64,000 nt of DNA from the NCBI RefSeq assembly GCF_001418325.1, contig NZ_LIPN01000096.1, positions 41,494 to 105,493 of the forward strand, read 5' to 3'. Within the stretch, counting starts at the first letter, position 1; the number at the start of each line of letters is the position of its first letter. This DNA comes from Streptomyces atriruber. Lineage in GTDB: Bacteria; Actinomycetota; Actinomycetes; Streptomycetales; Streptomycetaceae. Positions 18,021-25,622 of the stretch are shown here, in pieces. A program made the position numbers and the translations under genes. The notes below the pieces were generated by a model. The model was not told the origin of the DNA and did no database searches. It was given only the letters and a program-made list of their open reading frames with translations.

Positions 18021-18980
18021 ATGGCCGCCGACCGCCTCGTCCGCCTGCCGTGGAGCAACGTCTACGGCCTGGCACGCACCCTCGTCGCCCTCGGCACCGC
18101 GGGCACCCTCGCATTCTCCAGCGTCGACACCCTGTTTCGCCCGGTCGCCCTCGCCGGTGACTTTCCTACCTGCGAGGGGGCCACTTCAGCTTCCGTGTTC
18201 TGCCTCGCGAAGGACGACCACGCCGGCCTTTTGTGGCTGAAGTGGCTGTGCGTCCTTCTGCTCCTGGTCGTCGCTTCCGGATGGCGCCCCCGCCTCACCG
18301 CCGTTCCGCACGCCTATGTCAATTACAGCGTCTTTGCGGGCATCGCCATCAGCGACGGCGGTGACCAGATCGGGCTCATCCTGTCGATGCTGTTCATCCT
18401 GCCTGCCCTGGGTGACCCGCGCCGGTGGCACTGGCAGGCACCGCCATCGGACGAAGGCTCCCGGGCCCGCCGAGGCTGGGCTCTCATCGGCTCCTCGGGA
18501 CTGCTGATGCTGCGGCTGCAGATGTGCGTCGTCTACTTCACCGCGTGCGTCGCCAAGCTGCCGCACCAGGAGTGGTACGACGGAACGGCCATGTGGTACT
18601 GGAGCACCAACCTCAGCTTCGGCGCTCCCCCTTGGCTGGCCGCCATCGTACGTCCTGTCGTGTCGACGCCATGGGGGGTCGCCCTGATGACGTGGCTTCC
18701 CTTGTTCATCGAGATCACACTCGCCATCGCCCCGCTGTTGCCGCAGCGGGTTCGCTATGCGGCGATGTGGGCGGGGCTGCTGTTCCACTTCTCGATCGGG
18801 CTGATGATGGGCCTGTGGAGCTTCGCCCTCGCGATGGCGGGCGGCATCCTGGTGCTCTGCCTGCCGTCCGGCGCCTCTATCGCCCGGCGCCGGGCGCAGC
18901 CGACTGCTGAGGCCCCTGCCGAACCAGTCGAACCTGTCGAGCCCACGACGCCGCGACCTCCGGTACGAAGCGCCAGTTGA
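18021..18980 (+). CDS. SdpB-like HTTM membrane protein
   Basis: A 319-residue multi-pass protein with about seven hydrophobic segments, close to the 322 residues of B. subtilis SdpB. It belongs to the HTTM (vitamin K-dependent carboxylase-like) membrane family; the segment KLPHQEWYDGTAMWYW near residues 184-199 is characteristic. The C-terminus is a Pro/Glu-rich tail. GGAG 7 bases before the ATG and the tight spacing after the SdpA-like gene show co-translation. Its expected role is maturation or export of the SdpC-like peptide at the membrane. Confidence 0.83.
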   Translation: MAADRLVRLPWSNVYGLARTLVALGTAGTLAFSSVDTLFRPVALAGDFPTCEGATSASVFCLAKDDHAGLLWLKWLCVLLLLVVASGWRPRLTAVPHAYVNYSVFAGIAISDGGDQIGLILSMLFILPALGDPRRWHWQAPPSDEGSRARRGWALIGSSGLLMLRLQMCVVYFTACVAKLPHQEWYDGTAMWYWSTNLSFGAPPWLAAIVRPVVSTPWGVALMTWLPLFIEITLAIAPLLPQRVRYAAMWAGLLFHFSIGLMMGLWSFALAMAGGILVLCLPSGASIARRRAQPTAEAPAEPVEPVEPTTPRPPVRSAS

Positions 18981-19016
18981 CACGCAGAGGACGGACTCCC
19001 ACCGGATCTACCGCAT

Positions 19017-19376
19017 CTACTCCCGGCCCATGCATGTCGAGACCAGCGCGAGCGTTTCGGTATCCGAGATGCCTATCCGCCGAGCGGCAGCCACCAGCTG
19101 CCGTGCTTGTTCGACGACTGCGGCGCGGTCCTGCGGAGCGCATGCGACGACGACCGCCCCTCGGCCGCGCCGCAACTCGATGAGCCCCTCGGCCTGGAGC
19201 GCCTGGTAGCCCCGCAGCACGGTGTGCAGGCTGATCCCCAATGCCCCGCCCAGATCCCTGGCAGCCGGCAACCGGTCACCCACGCGCAGCGAGCCGGCGA
19301 GCATGGCGCGCCGCACGGCCGCGGCAACCTGTTCCGACAGCGGTTGCGTGGAGCTTGTATCGATCTCCACCAGCAT
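19017..19376 (-). CDS. GntR family regulator, YtrA subfamily
   Basis: A 119-residue regulator: a winged helix (about residues 1-78, with LGISLHTVLRGYQALQAEGLIELRRG) plus only a short helical dimerisation tail, the architecture of YtrA-type GntR proteins. It is the last of three co-directional genes, starting 4 bases after the membrane PH-like gene. YtrA members usually repress membrane-stress or ABC/immunity operons including their own. A 25-bp palindrome upstream of the first gene of this operon is the probable target. It converges on the Sdp-like cluster. Confidence 0.88.
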   Translation of the reverse strand: MLVEIDTSSTQPLSEQVAAAVRRAMLAGSLRVGDRLPAARDLGGALGISLHTVLRGYQALQAEGLIELRRGRGAVVVACAPQDRAAVVEQARQLVAAARRIGISDTETLALVSTCMGRE

Positions 19377-19380
19377 GGCG

Positions 19381-19839
19381 TCAATGCCCTTCAGAGAGGT
19401 CCGTGATCAGACGTGCGGCAGTCCCGGCATCGTCTACTGTCACGACAAACTCTCGCCCACTGCTCAGCACCAGCCACAGGGCATCGCCCGGCCGCAAGGA
19501 TACGGAGTGCCGGCCGGGCATCACGCGATAGCCGAAGCCCCCCAGGTCGGCGAGGCGGGCGTAGCCGGAGCGCGCGGCGACGATCTGATCCGAGCGGAAG
19601 CGCCGGATCGGCAGCCGACCTGAAGAGACGGTGACACCGCCCGCGTCGACGGTAACCCTCGTACTGCCGAACAGCACGAGAAGCAGGCCAATGAACGCCG
19701 TAAAGAGCAGCCACCAGCTCACCGATGTGACGTAGGCGAGACCGCCGCTTGCGGCGACCAGGAGCACTCCGACCGGTGCGCACCAGGCAGGCCCCGCGTT
19801 CCGGCTCCAGGCCGCCCTGCGAGGGGTGTGCGGCGTCAT
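19381..19839 (-). CDS. Membrane-anchored PH-like domain protein
   Basis: A 152-residue protein with two N-terminal membrane segments (about residues 18-52) followed by a beta-rich domain resembling bacterial PH domains (VTVDAGGVTVSSGRLPIRRF). It overlaps the upstream DUF1648 gene by 4 bases (ATGA) and ends 4 bases before the GntR gene, so all three are translated as one unit. Such trios of DUF1648, small PH-like membrane protein and GntR regulator recur in Streptomyces. A part in immunity or envelope-stress sensing is plausible. Confidence 0.72.
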   Translation of the reverse strand: MTPHTPRRAAWSRNAGPAWCAPVGVLLVAASGGLAYVTSVSWWLLFTAFIGLLLVLFGSTRVTVDAGGVTVSSGRLPIRRFRSDQIVAARSGYARLADLGGFGYRVMPGRHSVSLRPGDALWLVLSSGREFVVTVDDAGTAARLITDLSEGH

Positions 19840-20318
19840 CCCTGGTCCGCCTTCCATGCCAGCGCTGCCCCGAGAGCGCCGCCCGCCAGGCAGATAGCGA
19901 TGGCGATCCCCCCGTGCAGCGCCATGGAGAAGTCGAGGTCGCGTGGGTCGGACAGCCCGGCGTTGGCGGCGAAGGAGGCGGTGAGGAAGTAGCCCTCGCC
20001 CAGAGCGGCGCCCCACCCGCAGGCAGCAACGAGTCGATATTGCCCGCCCGTCTGGCGGCGGCCGGTCAGCAAGTATCCGAACAGGGCTGCCTCGGCCAAG
20101 TACACGGCGATGGTGATGGCGACCAGCTTGAGGGGCGACATGAAGCCGTCGGGCCCGGAGAAGCCCACGTGAGAGACCACCTCGTCCGGCAGTCGACCGC
20201 GAACAGCCGCGTAGACGGCCAGCTGTGCCACGGCGGCGGCGATCCACGGGGCAGCACCTAAGACGATCCGACTGCGATCGGAGATTCCGGGACGCGTCTC
20301 TTTGGCCTGGGAGGTCAT
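19836..20318 (-). CDS. DUF1648 family membrane protein, SdpI N-terminal-like (candidate immunity protein)
   Basis: A 160-residue protein with four hydrophobic segments. The first is followed by LPDEVVSHVGFSGPDGFMS (about residues 42-60), the DUF1648 signature in which a conserved His and Gly sit between membrane segments. DUF1648 is the N-terminal part of SdpI, the B. subtilis immunity protein for the SDP toxin. This gene starts the operon convergent to the SdpC/A/B-like genes, so it is the natural immunity candidate. It lacks the second half of SdpI. The ATG at 20318 has GGAG 5-8 bases upstream, with a palindromic operator just before it. Confidence 0.75.
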   Translation of the reverse strand: MTSQAKETRPGISDRSRIVLGAAPWIAAAVAQLAVYAAVRGRLPDEVVSHVGFSGPDGFMSPLKLVAITIAVYLAEAALFGYLLTGRRQTGGQYRLVAACGWGAALGEGYFLTASFAANAGLSDPRDLDFSMALHGGIAIAICLAGGALGAALAWKADQG

Positions 20319-20340
20319 GAGCTCTCCAACTTCAAGAACT

Positions 20341-20365
20341 ATTGTTACAGTACTACTATAACAAT
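20341..20365 (-). promoter_or_regulatory. 25-bp palindromic operator of the DUF1648/PH/GntR operon
   Basis: A near-perfect palindrome in AT-rich sequence lies 23 bases before the first gene. Outer arms are ATTGTTA and TAACAAT, inner arms are AGTA and TACT, with one mismatched pair. On the minus strand it includes TATAGT, a plausible -10 box, so a protein bound here would block transcription. The YtrA-type GntR protein encoded by this operon is the likely ligand. Confidence 0.75.
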
Positions 20366-20479
20366 GGCTTGATGGGTTGGCGCGCCCAAGCTCGCCCCTA
20401 CGCAGCAGCGCGGCGTCGATCTCGCTGATCCACACCCGTTCGACGTACGCCTTGAGCTTCGCCCGCCCGCGCACTCAGT

Positions 20480-20634
20480 CCTGCCGCTCCGTCCAAGCAC
20501 GGCGGCGAGTTCGTCTCTGGCGATGCCGCAACCTGGTTGCACCGAGCAGGCCTCTCATCGAGGGCACCGTCGTCCGCCTGATCGTGGAGAAGCTGCCCAG
20601 CGGCGGGATCAACAAGCCGGTCTGGCTGTGGTAG
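20480..20634 (+). pseudogene. Transposase relic, N-terminal/middle part
   Basis: Two out-of-phase remnants of an actinobacterial DDE transposase (the type annotated NF041680/IS701-like) lie here. KHGGEFVSGDAATW is encoded at about 20495-20536, then in another frame RPLIEGTVVRLIV and KPVWLW run to 20631. In complete copies these blocks are further apart in one frame, so there is a deletion plus frameshift. The frame ends at a TAG created inside a 10-bp palindrome, and the next part of the protein is found on the opposite strand. Confidence 0.75.
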
Positions 20635-20638
20635 TCGA

Positions 20639-20836
20639 CTAGAGGTCGGTGGCCAGTGGGCGGGCGAGCCGGAGATGGGCATAGGCGGCGATCACCAGCC
20701 AGGTCCCTTGGGTCGGCGCTTCCGAGTTGCGAAGCCGGGGCTTGGTCCACCTCGGCGTCTGCTTGAAGAGGCGAAACGTGTGCTCGATGTCGAAGCGACG
20801 CAGGAACGACTGCCAGCACCGGTCGACTTTCGCGTC
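20639..20836 (-). pseudogene. Transposase relic, C-terminal part, inverted
   Basis: The minus strand encodes about 65 residues with DAKVDRCWQSFLRRFDIEHTF, then TWLVIAAYAHLRLARPL, the C-terminal catalytic part of the same transposase type as the relic at 20480-20634. In an intact element this segment follows KPVWLW directly on the same strand; here it is head to head with it. The region further upstream on this strand (to about 21040) does not continue the transposase. Confidence 0.78.
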
Positions 20837-21051
20837 GGTGGCGCCGGCCGGATGTCGTCGGCGCGCGCGGCATGGGCGCTGGCAGGCGCGAGCAGGACGG
20901 TGAGTGTGGCACGGGTGGCGGCGGCGCGGATGCGCACGGGCTCCTCCGACAGGCCTTGCGCCTGCATTTCCCATCGGATGATGGATGTCTTTCCTTCATC
21001 GCCTTCGAAGCCACCGCAGTTTGAAAACAGGCTCTCAGCGGGCGCCGCCCC

Positions 21052-22332
21052 TCACCGCACGTCCCCGAACTCGCTCAGGACCCCGGGCGGAGCCAGCGCG
21101 TTGACGTAGTGGCCCGGACCGTGGTCCTCGAAGGAGTACGTGAACGGGATCGTCCGCGTGAGCGCGAGCCGCGCCGCGAAGAACGCGAGCGGCGCCACCA
21201 CCGCGAGCCCCGCGAGGCTGTCCATCTGCGGATAGTGCAGGCCGGGATCGTGCACCTCGGCCCAGCCGCCCTCCCTCGGCCCCCGCGCGAGCGCGGTCAG
21301 CGAGCGGCCCGCGGCCCGCGCCCTGCGCCCCGCGTTGCGGCGCAGCTGCCCGCGGAGCAGGTCGCCCGGCAGCGAGACCGCGTCGATCGCCGTCTCCGCC
21401 GCGAAGGCGAGCGCGCCCTCCGTCACCCCGCGCGGCCTGCGGTAGTGGAACTCGCGGCCGAAGGGGGCGTACGGCCCGACGGGCCGGGGCGGCAGCGCGG
21501 GCACGACGTCGCGGTCGAAGATGTAGCGCAGCAGCCGGTCGCGCAGGACGTGCTCGCCCCGCTCGTCGGTCGCCCGCGCACAGGCCGCGGCGAACTCGGG
21601 GCCGCCGAGCAGCGGCTGGCCGAAGGTGTAGACGGCCCGCAGGCGTTCGGCCACGACCCGGTAGCGCGGCTCGTGGGTCAGGACGACGCCCATCAGCGCG
21701 GCCATCGCCCCGCCCAGGCTGTGCCCGGTGATGTACAGCGCCTCCATGCCGTCGCCGCGCACGCCCTTCTCCGTCGGGTCGACGGACTCGCCGCGCGCCG
21801 CCCGCTCCAAGGCCTGCATGATGAGGTGACGGGTGGCGCGCATGTTGCGGTAGAAGCCCGCGTGGACCTGGTGGCGCGTGCCCGCCAGCTCCACGGAGAG
21901 CGTCTCGGGGCGCACGTCCGCGTCGGTGAGGATGCTGATGATGTCCTCGGGCTGGGTGCCGCGGTAGCAGAGGATCACCACGCGGCGGTCCTTGTCCTGG
22001 ACCAGATAGGCGGCCGAGGCGATGTACATGGCATCGACCCGCTGCTCGAAGACCCGGCAGCGGTTCTCCTCCAGACCGAGCCTGGACATGATCATCGCGA
22101 CGGTCCCCGGATCACCGACCCGTCCTGCCCCGGCGTACGCGTACGCCGAGCAGGTCGCCATGGTGTGCGGGACCGGGCCCTCGGCCGGTGGCGGGCCCTT
22201 CTCCGCGGCCAGCAGGTCCACCAGGTTCTCGTGGACGGGGAACCCGGGCCGGCCGGGCCCGTGGACCTCGGTGGGGTCCTTGAGCGGGCGCAGCTCGGCG
22301 AAGCTCGGGCCCCTGGCGAAGTCGTCCCGCAT
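21052..22332 (-). CDS. Lipase family (class 3) alpha/beta-hydrolase
   Basis: A 426-residue protein with a fungal lipase-like (class 3) core. The nucleophile elbow GHSLGG is at residues 203-208 (Ser205), preceded by the oxyanion-side motif LCYRGTQ near 121-127. The catalytic Asp and His probably lie in the FDRDVVPALP segment and near the C-terminus. There is no signal peptide; a hydrophobic segment near the C-terminus (LAGLAVVAPLAFFAARLAL) suggests membrane association. The ATG at 22332 has AGGGGA upstream. It is divergent from the peroxidase-type fusion, which hints at a shared lipid theme. Confidence 0.87.
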   Translation of the reverse strand: MRDDFARGPSFAELRPLKDPTEVHGPGRPGFPVHENLVDLLAAEKGPPPAEGPVPHTMATCSAYAYAGAGRVGDPGTVAMIMSRLGLEENRCRVFEQRVDAMYIASAAYLVQDKDRRVVILCYRGTQPEDIISILTDADVRPETLSVELAGTRHQVHAGFYRNMRATRHLIMQALERAARGESVDPTEKGVRGDGMEALYITGHSLGGAMAALMGVVLTHEPRYRVVAERLRAVYTFGQPLLGGPEFAAACARATDERGEHVLRDRLLRYIFDRDVVPALPPRPVGPYAPFGREFHYRRPRGVTEGALAFAAETAIDAVSLPGDLLRGQLRRNAGRRARAAGRSLTALARGPREGGWAEVHDPGLHYPQMDSLAGLAVVAPLAFFAARLALTRTIPFTYSFEDHGPGHYVNALAPPGVLSEFGDVR

Positions 22333-22733
22333 GGCGTCCCCTACGACGAGCGGTGGCCGCCCCCGCGACGGGCGGTGGCTGCACCGGACTTGCGAGCACA
22401 CCACCGGCCCGGCGCACCGTCAACTCCAAGGCCCCCGCGCGGCGGCCACCCGACGGGACCCGGCCACCGCGCACGCCGCGCACGTGGGGCTGGTGGGGAG
22501 CGGGGATTCACACGGGGTGCGAACCGGCCGCACGGCACGGCACGGCGCACCCGTGGACAGGCCCTCGACGGGCCCAAACGTCCTGGCCCGCGCGCCCGTT
22601 CGAGGTGTCGGGACGGCCGCGCACATAGGCGGGAACCCTCGCTGCGGCCGACCGGTGCCGCCAGTAGCGTCTGCCTGCCCCCTGTCCGTACGCAGTCCCG
22701 CGCAACCCAGCCGTGCGAAGGAAGAGGCGCCCG
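22333..22733. other. 401-bp divergent promoter region between lipase and heme peroxidase fusion
   Basis: No gene is supported here. The stretch must carry the promoters of both the lipase (minus) and the peroxidase fusion (plus). It contains a short CACGG repeat cluster around 22535-22550, but no recognisable operator, terminator or RNA structure. Confidence 0.5.
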
Positions 22734-25622
22734 ATGGCCGACACCGGACAGCACCAGCAGAGTTACGAGCGCTACATGGGCGGCAGCCCGGAAGCGGAGC
22801 GACGCCTCTTCGAGCGCCTGGCCAAGGAACTGATGAAGGTCCAGGAGAAGAACCGGACCGCGGTCCACGGGGCCACCCCCGAGCGCGCCCTCCACGCCAA
22901 GGCGGCCCTCGGCGTGGAGAACGCCCGCCTGCGCTTCCACGACGACCTGCCCGACACCCTGCGCAGCGGCTTCGCGCAGCCCGGTGCCGAATACCGGGCG
23001 ACCGTGCGGCTCTCCAACGCGAGCGGCATCCGGCAGGCCGACGGCGCGCCCGACCTGCGCGGCGCCGCCGTGCGCGTGACCGTGTCCGCCGAGGAGAGCC
23101 ACGACCTGCTCGCCACCAACCACCCCGTCTCGCACGCCCGCGACGCCCGCGAGTTCGTCGCGTTCGCCAAGGCCATGGCGGGGGCCACGACCACGCTCCA
23201 GAAGGCGGTCGGGCTCTTCGTGAAGCTGCCGCTCGCCGTCGGCATGGCCACCGCCACCCGGATGCGCCGCAACGTCCAGGCCGCCGCCCGGCACACCGTG
23301 AACAGCCTCGCCGGAGAGACGTACTGGAGCCGGAGCGCCATCCTGTGGGGCGAGGCGGGACCGGTCCGCTATCTGCTGCGCCCGTCCGGTCAGGGCGGCA
23401 CCACCGCCGGGTCCGACCCCGAGCGCCGCGACCCGCAGTACCTGCGCCGCGAGCTGGAGACCCGGCTCGCCCGGCAGGACGTCGCCTTCGACCTGTGCCT
23501 GCAGCGGTACGTCGACGAGCGGCGCACCCCCGTCGAGGACGGCTCCGTGGAGTGGCTGGAGTCCGTCGCCCCCGCGGTGCCCGTGGCGACCCTCACCGTG
23601 CCGCGCCAGGACCTCGACACGGCGGAGGCGCGCGCCGTCGGCGGACGCGTCGAAGTGCTCGGCTTCAACCCGTGGTTCACCACGGACGAGTTCCGCCCGC
23701 TCGGCAACCTCAACCGCGCCCGCAAGGCCGCGTACGAGGCGAGCGCGGCACACCGGGGCGGCCTGCGCTTCGTCACCGGGGAACCGCTGCGCAACAGGGT
23801 GCTCGGGGCGCCCGTCGGCGCCGCCTTCCGGCTCCTGAACCGCTATGTGCCCTGGCACAAGCTGCCGGTGGAGCTGGGCCTGCTCAACCTCGTCTTCCTG
23901 CGCAAGGCGCTGCGCCGCCTCAACCTCATCGACACCGACGTGCCCGAGGCGCCGCCGAGGACCGTGCCCGTGCCCGCCCCCGTCGACGAACAGCTGCGCA
24001 CCGCCCGCTCCTACGACGGGACGTACAACGACCTGTCCAAGCCCTCCATGGGGGCCGTGGGCGCCGCTTTCGGGCGCAACCTCAAGCCGGTCTACCGGCC
24101 CGACCTCTTCGACGTCCCGAACCCGGTCACCGTCAGCCGCACGCTGCTGCACCGCGACACCTTCCTGCCCGCGACCTCGCTCAACGTCCTCGCCGCGGCC
24201 TGGATCCAGTTCCAGGTCCACGACTGGGTCAACCACCGCCGCCACAAGCCCGGCGGCAAGGCCGTCGAGGTGCCGCTGCCGCCCGGCGCGACCTGGTTCA
24301 ACACCCCCGGTGGACCGGCCGAGCGCGTGATGCGCTTCGCCGACAACGAAGGCGTCGAACTCCCCGGCGACCAGCCGCCCATCCTCTTCGCCAACACCGC
24401 CTCGCACTGGTGGGACGGCTCCGAGGTGTACGGCGAGAACGAACACACCGCGAGGTTCCTGCGCGAGCCCGACGGCCGCGCCGAACTGCGCCTGGAGGAG
24501 GGCCATCTGCCCCTCGGGCAGAACGGCATCCCGCTGACCGGGTTCGCCGAGAGCTGGTGGATGGGGCTCAGTGCCATGCACACCCTCTTCGCCCGCGAGC
24601 ACAACGCGGTCTGCGGCGCGCTGCGCCACGCGTACCCGTCGATGAGCGAGGAGAGCATCTACCACACGGCGCGTCTCGTCGTCTCCGCCCTCATCGCGAA
24701 GATCCACACGGTGGAGTGGACCCCGGCGATCCTCGCCACCGAGGCCATCGACATCGGGCTGCACACCAACTGGGAGGGCCCGCCCAACAGTTGGCTCAAC
24801 AAGCTCGGTCTGTGGCTGTTCGAGTCCCACTCGCTGACGGGCATCCCGGCGACGCTGCCGGACCACCACGGGGCGCCGTACTCCCTGACGGAGGACTTCG
24901 TCACCGTCTACCGCATGCACCCGCTGATCCCCGACGACTTCGAGATGCGCGAGCACCACTTCGGGCAGCGGCTGGAGACCCTCGGCTTCCGCGACGTCCA
25001 GGGCGGCGCCGCCGAGGCGGCCATCCGCAAGACGGGCCTCGCCGACACGCTGTACTCCTTCGGCATCGCCCACCCGGGCGCGATCACCCTGCACAACTTC
25101 CCGCGCGCGCTGCAGCAGTTCGAGCGCGAGGGCGAGATCATCGACCTGTCCGTGGTCGACCTCGTCCGCACCCGCAGGCGCGGCGTGCCCCGCTACAACG
25201 ACTTCCGCGAGGGCCTGCACAAGCAGCGCATCCGCCGTTTCGAGGACCTGTCGCAGGACCCCGAGACCGTCGCCCGCCTCAAGGACGTCTACCGCTCGGT
25301 CGACGAGATCGACACGGTGGTCGGCCTGTTCGCCGAGAACCCGCCGCACGGCTTCGGCTTCAGCGACACGGCGTTCCGCATCTTCATCCTGATGGCCACC
25401 CGGCGGCTGCAGAGCGACCGCTTCCTGACCGTCGACTTCCGCCCCGAGATCTACACCCCGCTCGGCATCGACTGGGTCCAGAAGGGCGGCATGAACTCCG
25501 TGCTGCTGCGGCACTGCCCGGAGCTCGCGGGCATGCTGCCGCGCGGGGCCAGCGCGTTCGCGCCGTGGCGGCAGGTGCAGCAGACGGGCGGCGGGGACGA
25601 GGGCGGACGTGTCGGCGGCTGA
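22734..25622 (+). CDS. Catalase-like domain fused to cyclooxygenase/alpha-dioxygenase-type heme peroxidase
   Basis: A 962-residue two-domain protein. The N-terminal about 350 residues are catalase-related: RALHAKAALG with the distal-type His54, the VRLSNASG block near 91-98, and PDLRGAAVRV near 106-115. The C-terminal about 550 residues are an animal-type heme peroxidase: HDW with distal His496, and YRMHPL with proximal His729. Tyr726 sits three residues before that His, the position of the radical tyrosine in cyclooxygenase and alpha-dioxygenase. This suggests fatty acid oxygenation rather than simple peroxide removal. There is no signal peptide. The nitroreductase-fold gene overlaps its 3' end by 14 bases. 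Substrate and product are inferred. Confidence 0.88.
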   Translation: MADTGQHQQSYERYMGGSPEAERRLFERLAKELMKVQEKNRTAVHGATPERALHAKAALGVENARLRFHDDLPDTLRSGFAQPGAEYRATVRLSNASGIRQADGAPDLRGAAVRVTVSAEESHDLLATNHPVSHARDAREFVAFAKAMAGATTTLQKAVGLFVKLPLAVGMATATRMRRNVQAAARHTVNSLAGETYWSRSAILWGEAGPVRYLLRPSGQGGTTAGSDPERRDPQYLRRELETRLARQDVAFDLCLQRYVDERRTPVEDGSVEWLESVAPAVPVATLTVPRQDLDTAEARAVGGRVEVLGFNPWFTTDEFRPLGNLNRARKAAYEASAAHRGGLRFVTGEPLRNRVLGAPVGAAFRLLNRYVPWHKLPVELGLLNLVFLRKALRRLNLIDTDVPEAPPRTVPVPAPVDEQLRTARSYDGTYNDLSKPSMGAVGAAFGRNLKPVYRPDLFDVPNPVTVSRTLLHRDTFLPATSLNVLAAAWIQFQVHDWVNHRRHKPGGKAVEVPLPPGATWFNTPGGPAERVMRFADNEGVELPGDQPPILFANTASHWWDGSEVYGENEHTARFLREPDGRAELRLEEGHLPLGQNGIPLTGFAESWWMGLSAMHTLFAREHNAVCGALRHAYPSMSEESIYHTARLVVSALIAKIHTVEWTPAILATEAIDIGLHTNWEGPPNSWLNKLGLWLFESHSLTGIPATLPDHHGAPYSLTEDFVTVYRMHPLIPDDFEMREHHFGQRLETLGFRDVQGGAAEAAIRKTGLADTLYSFGIAHPGAITLHNFPRALQQFEREGEIIDLSVVDLVRTRRRGVPRYNDFREGLHKQRIRRFEDLSQDPETVARLKDVYRSVDEIDTVVGLFAENPPHGFGFSDTAFRIFILMATRRLQSDRFLTVDFRPEIYTPLGIDWVQKGGMNSVLLRHCPELAGMLPRGASAFAPWRQVQQTGGGDEGGRVGG

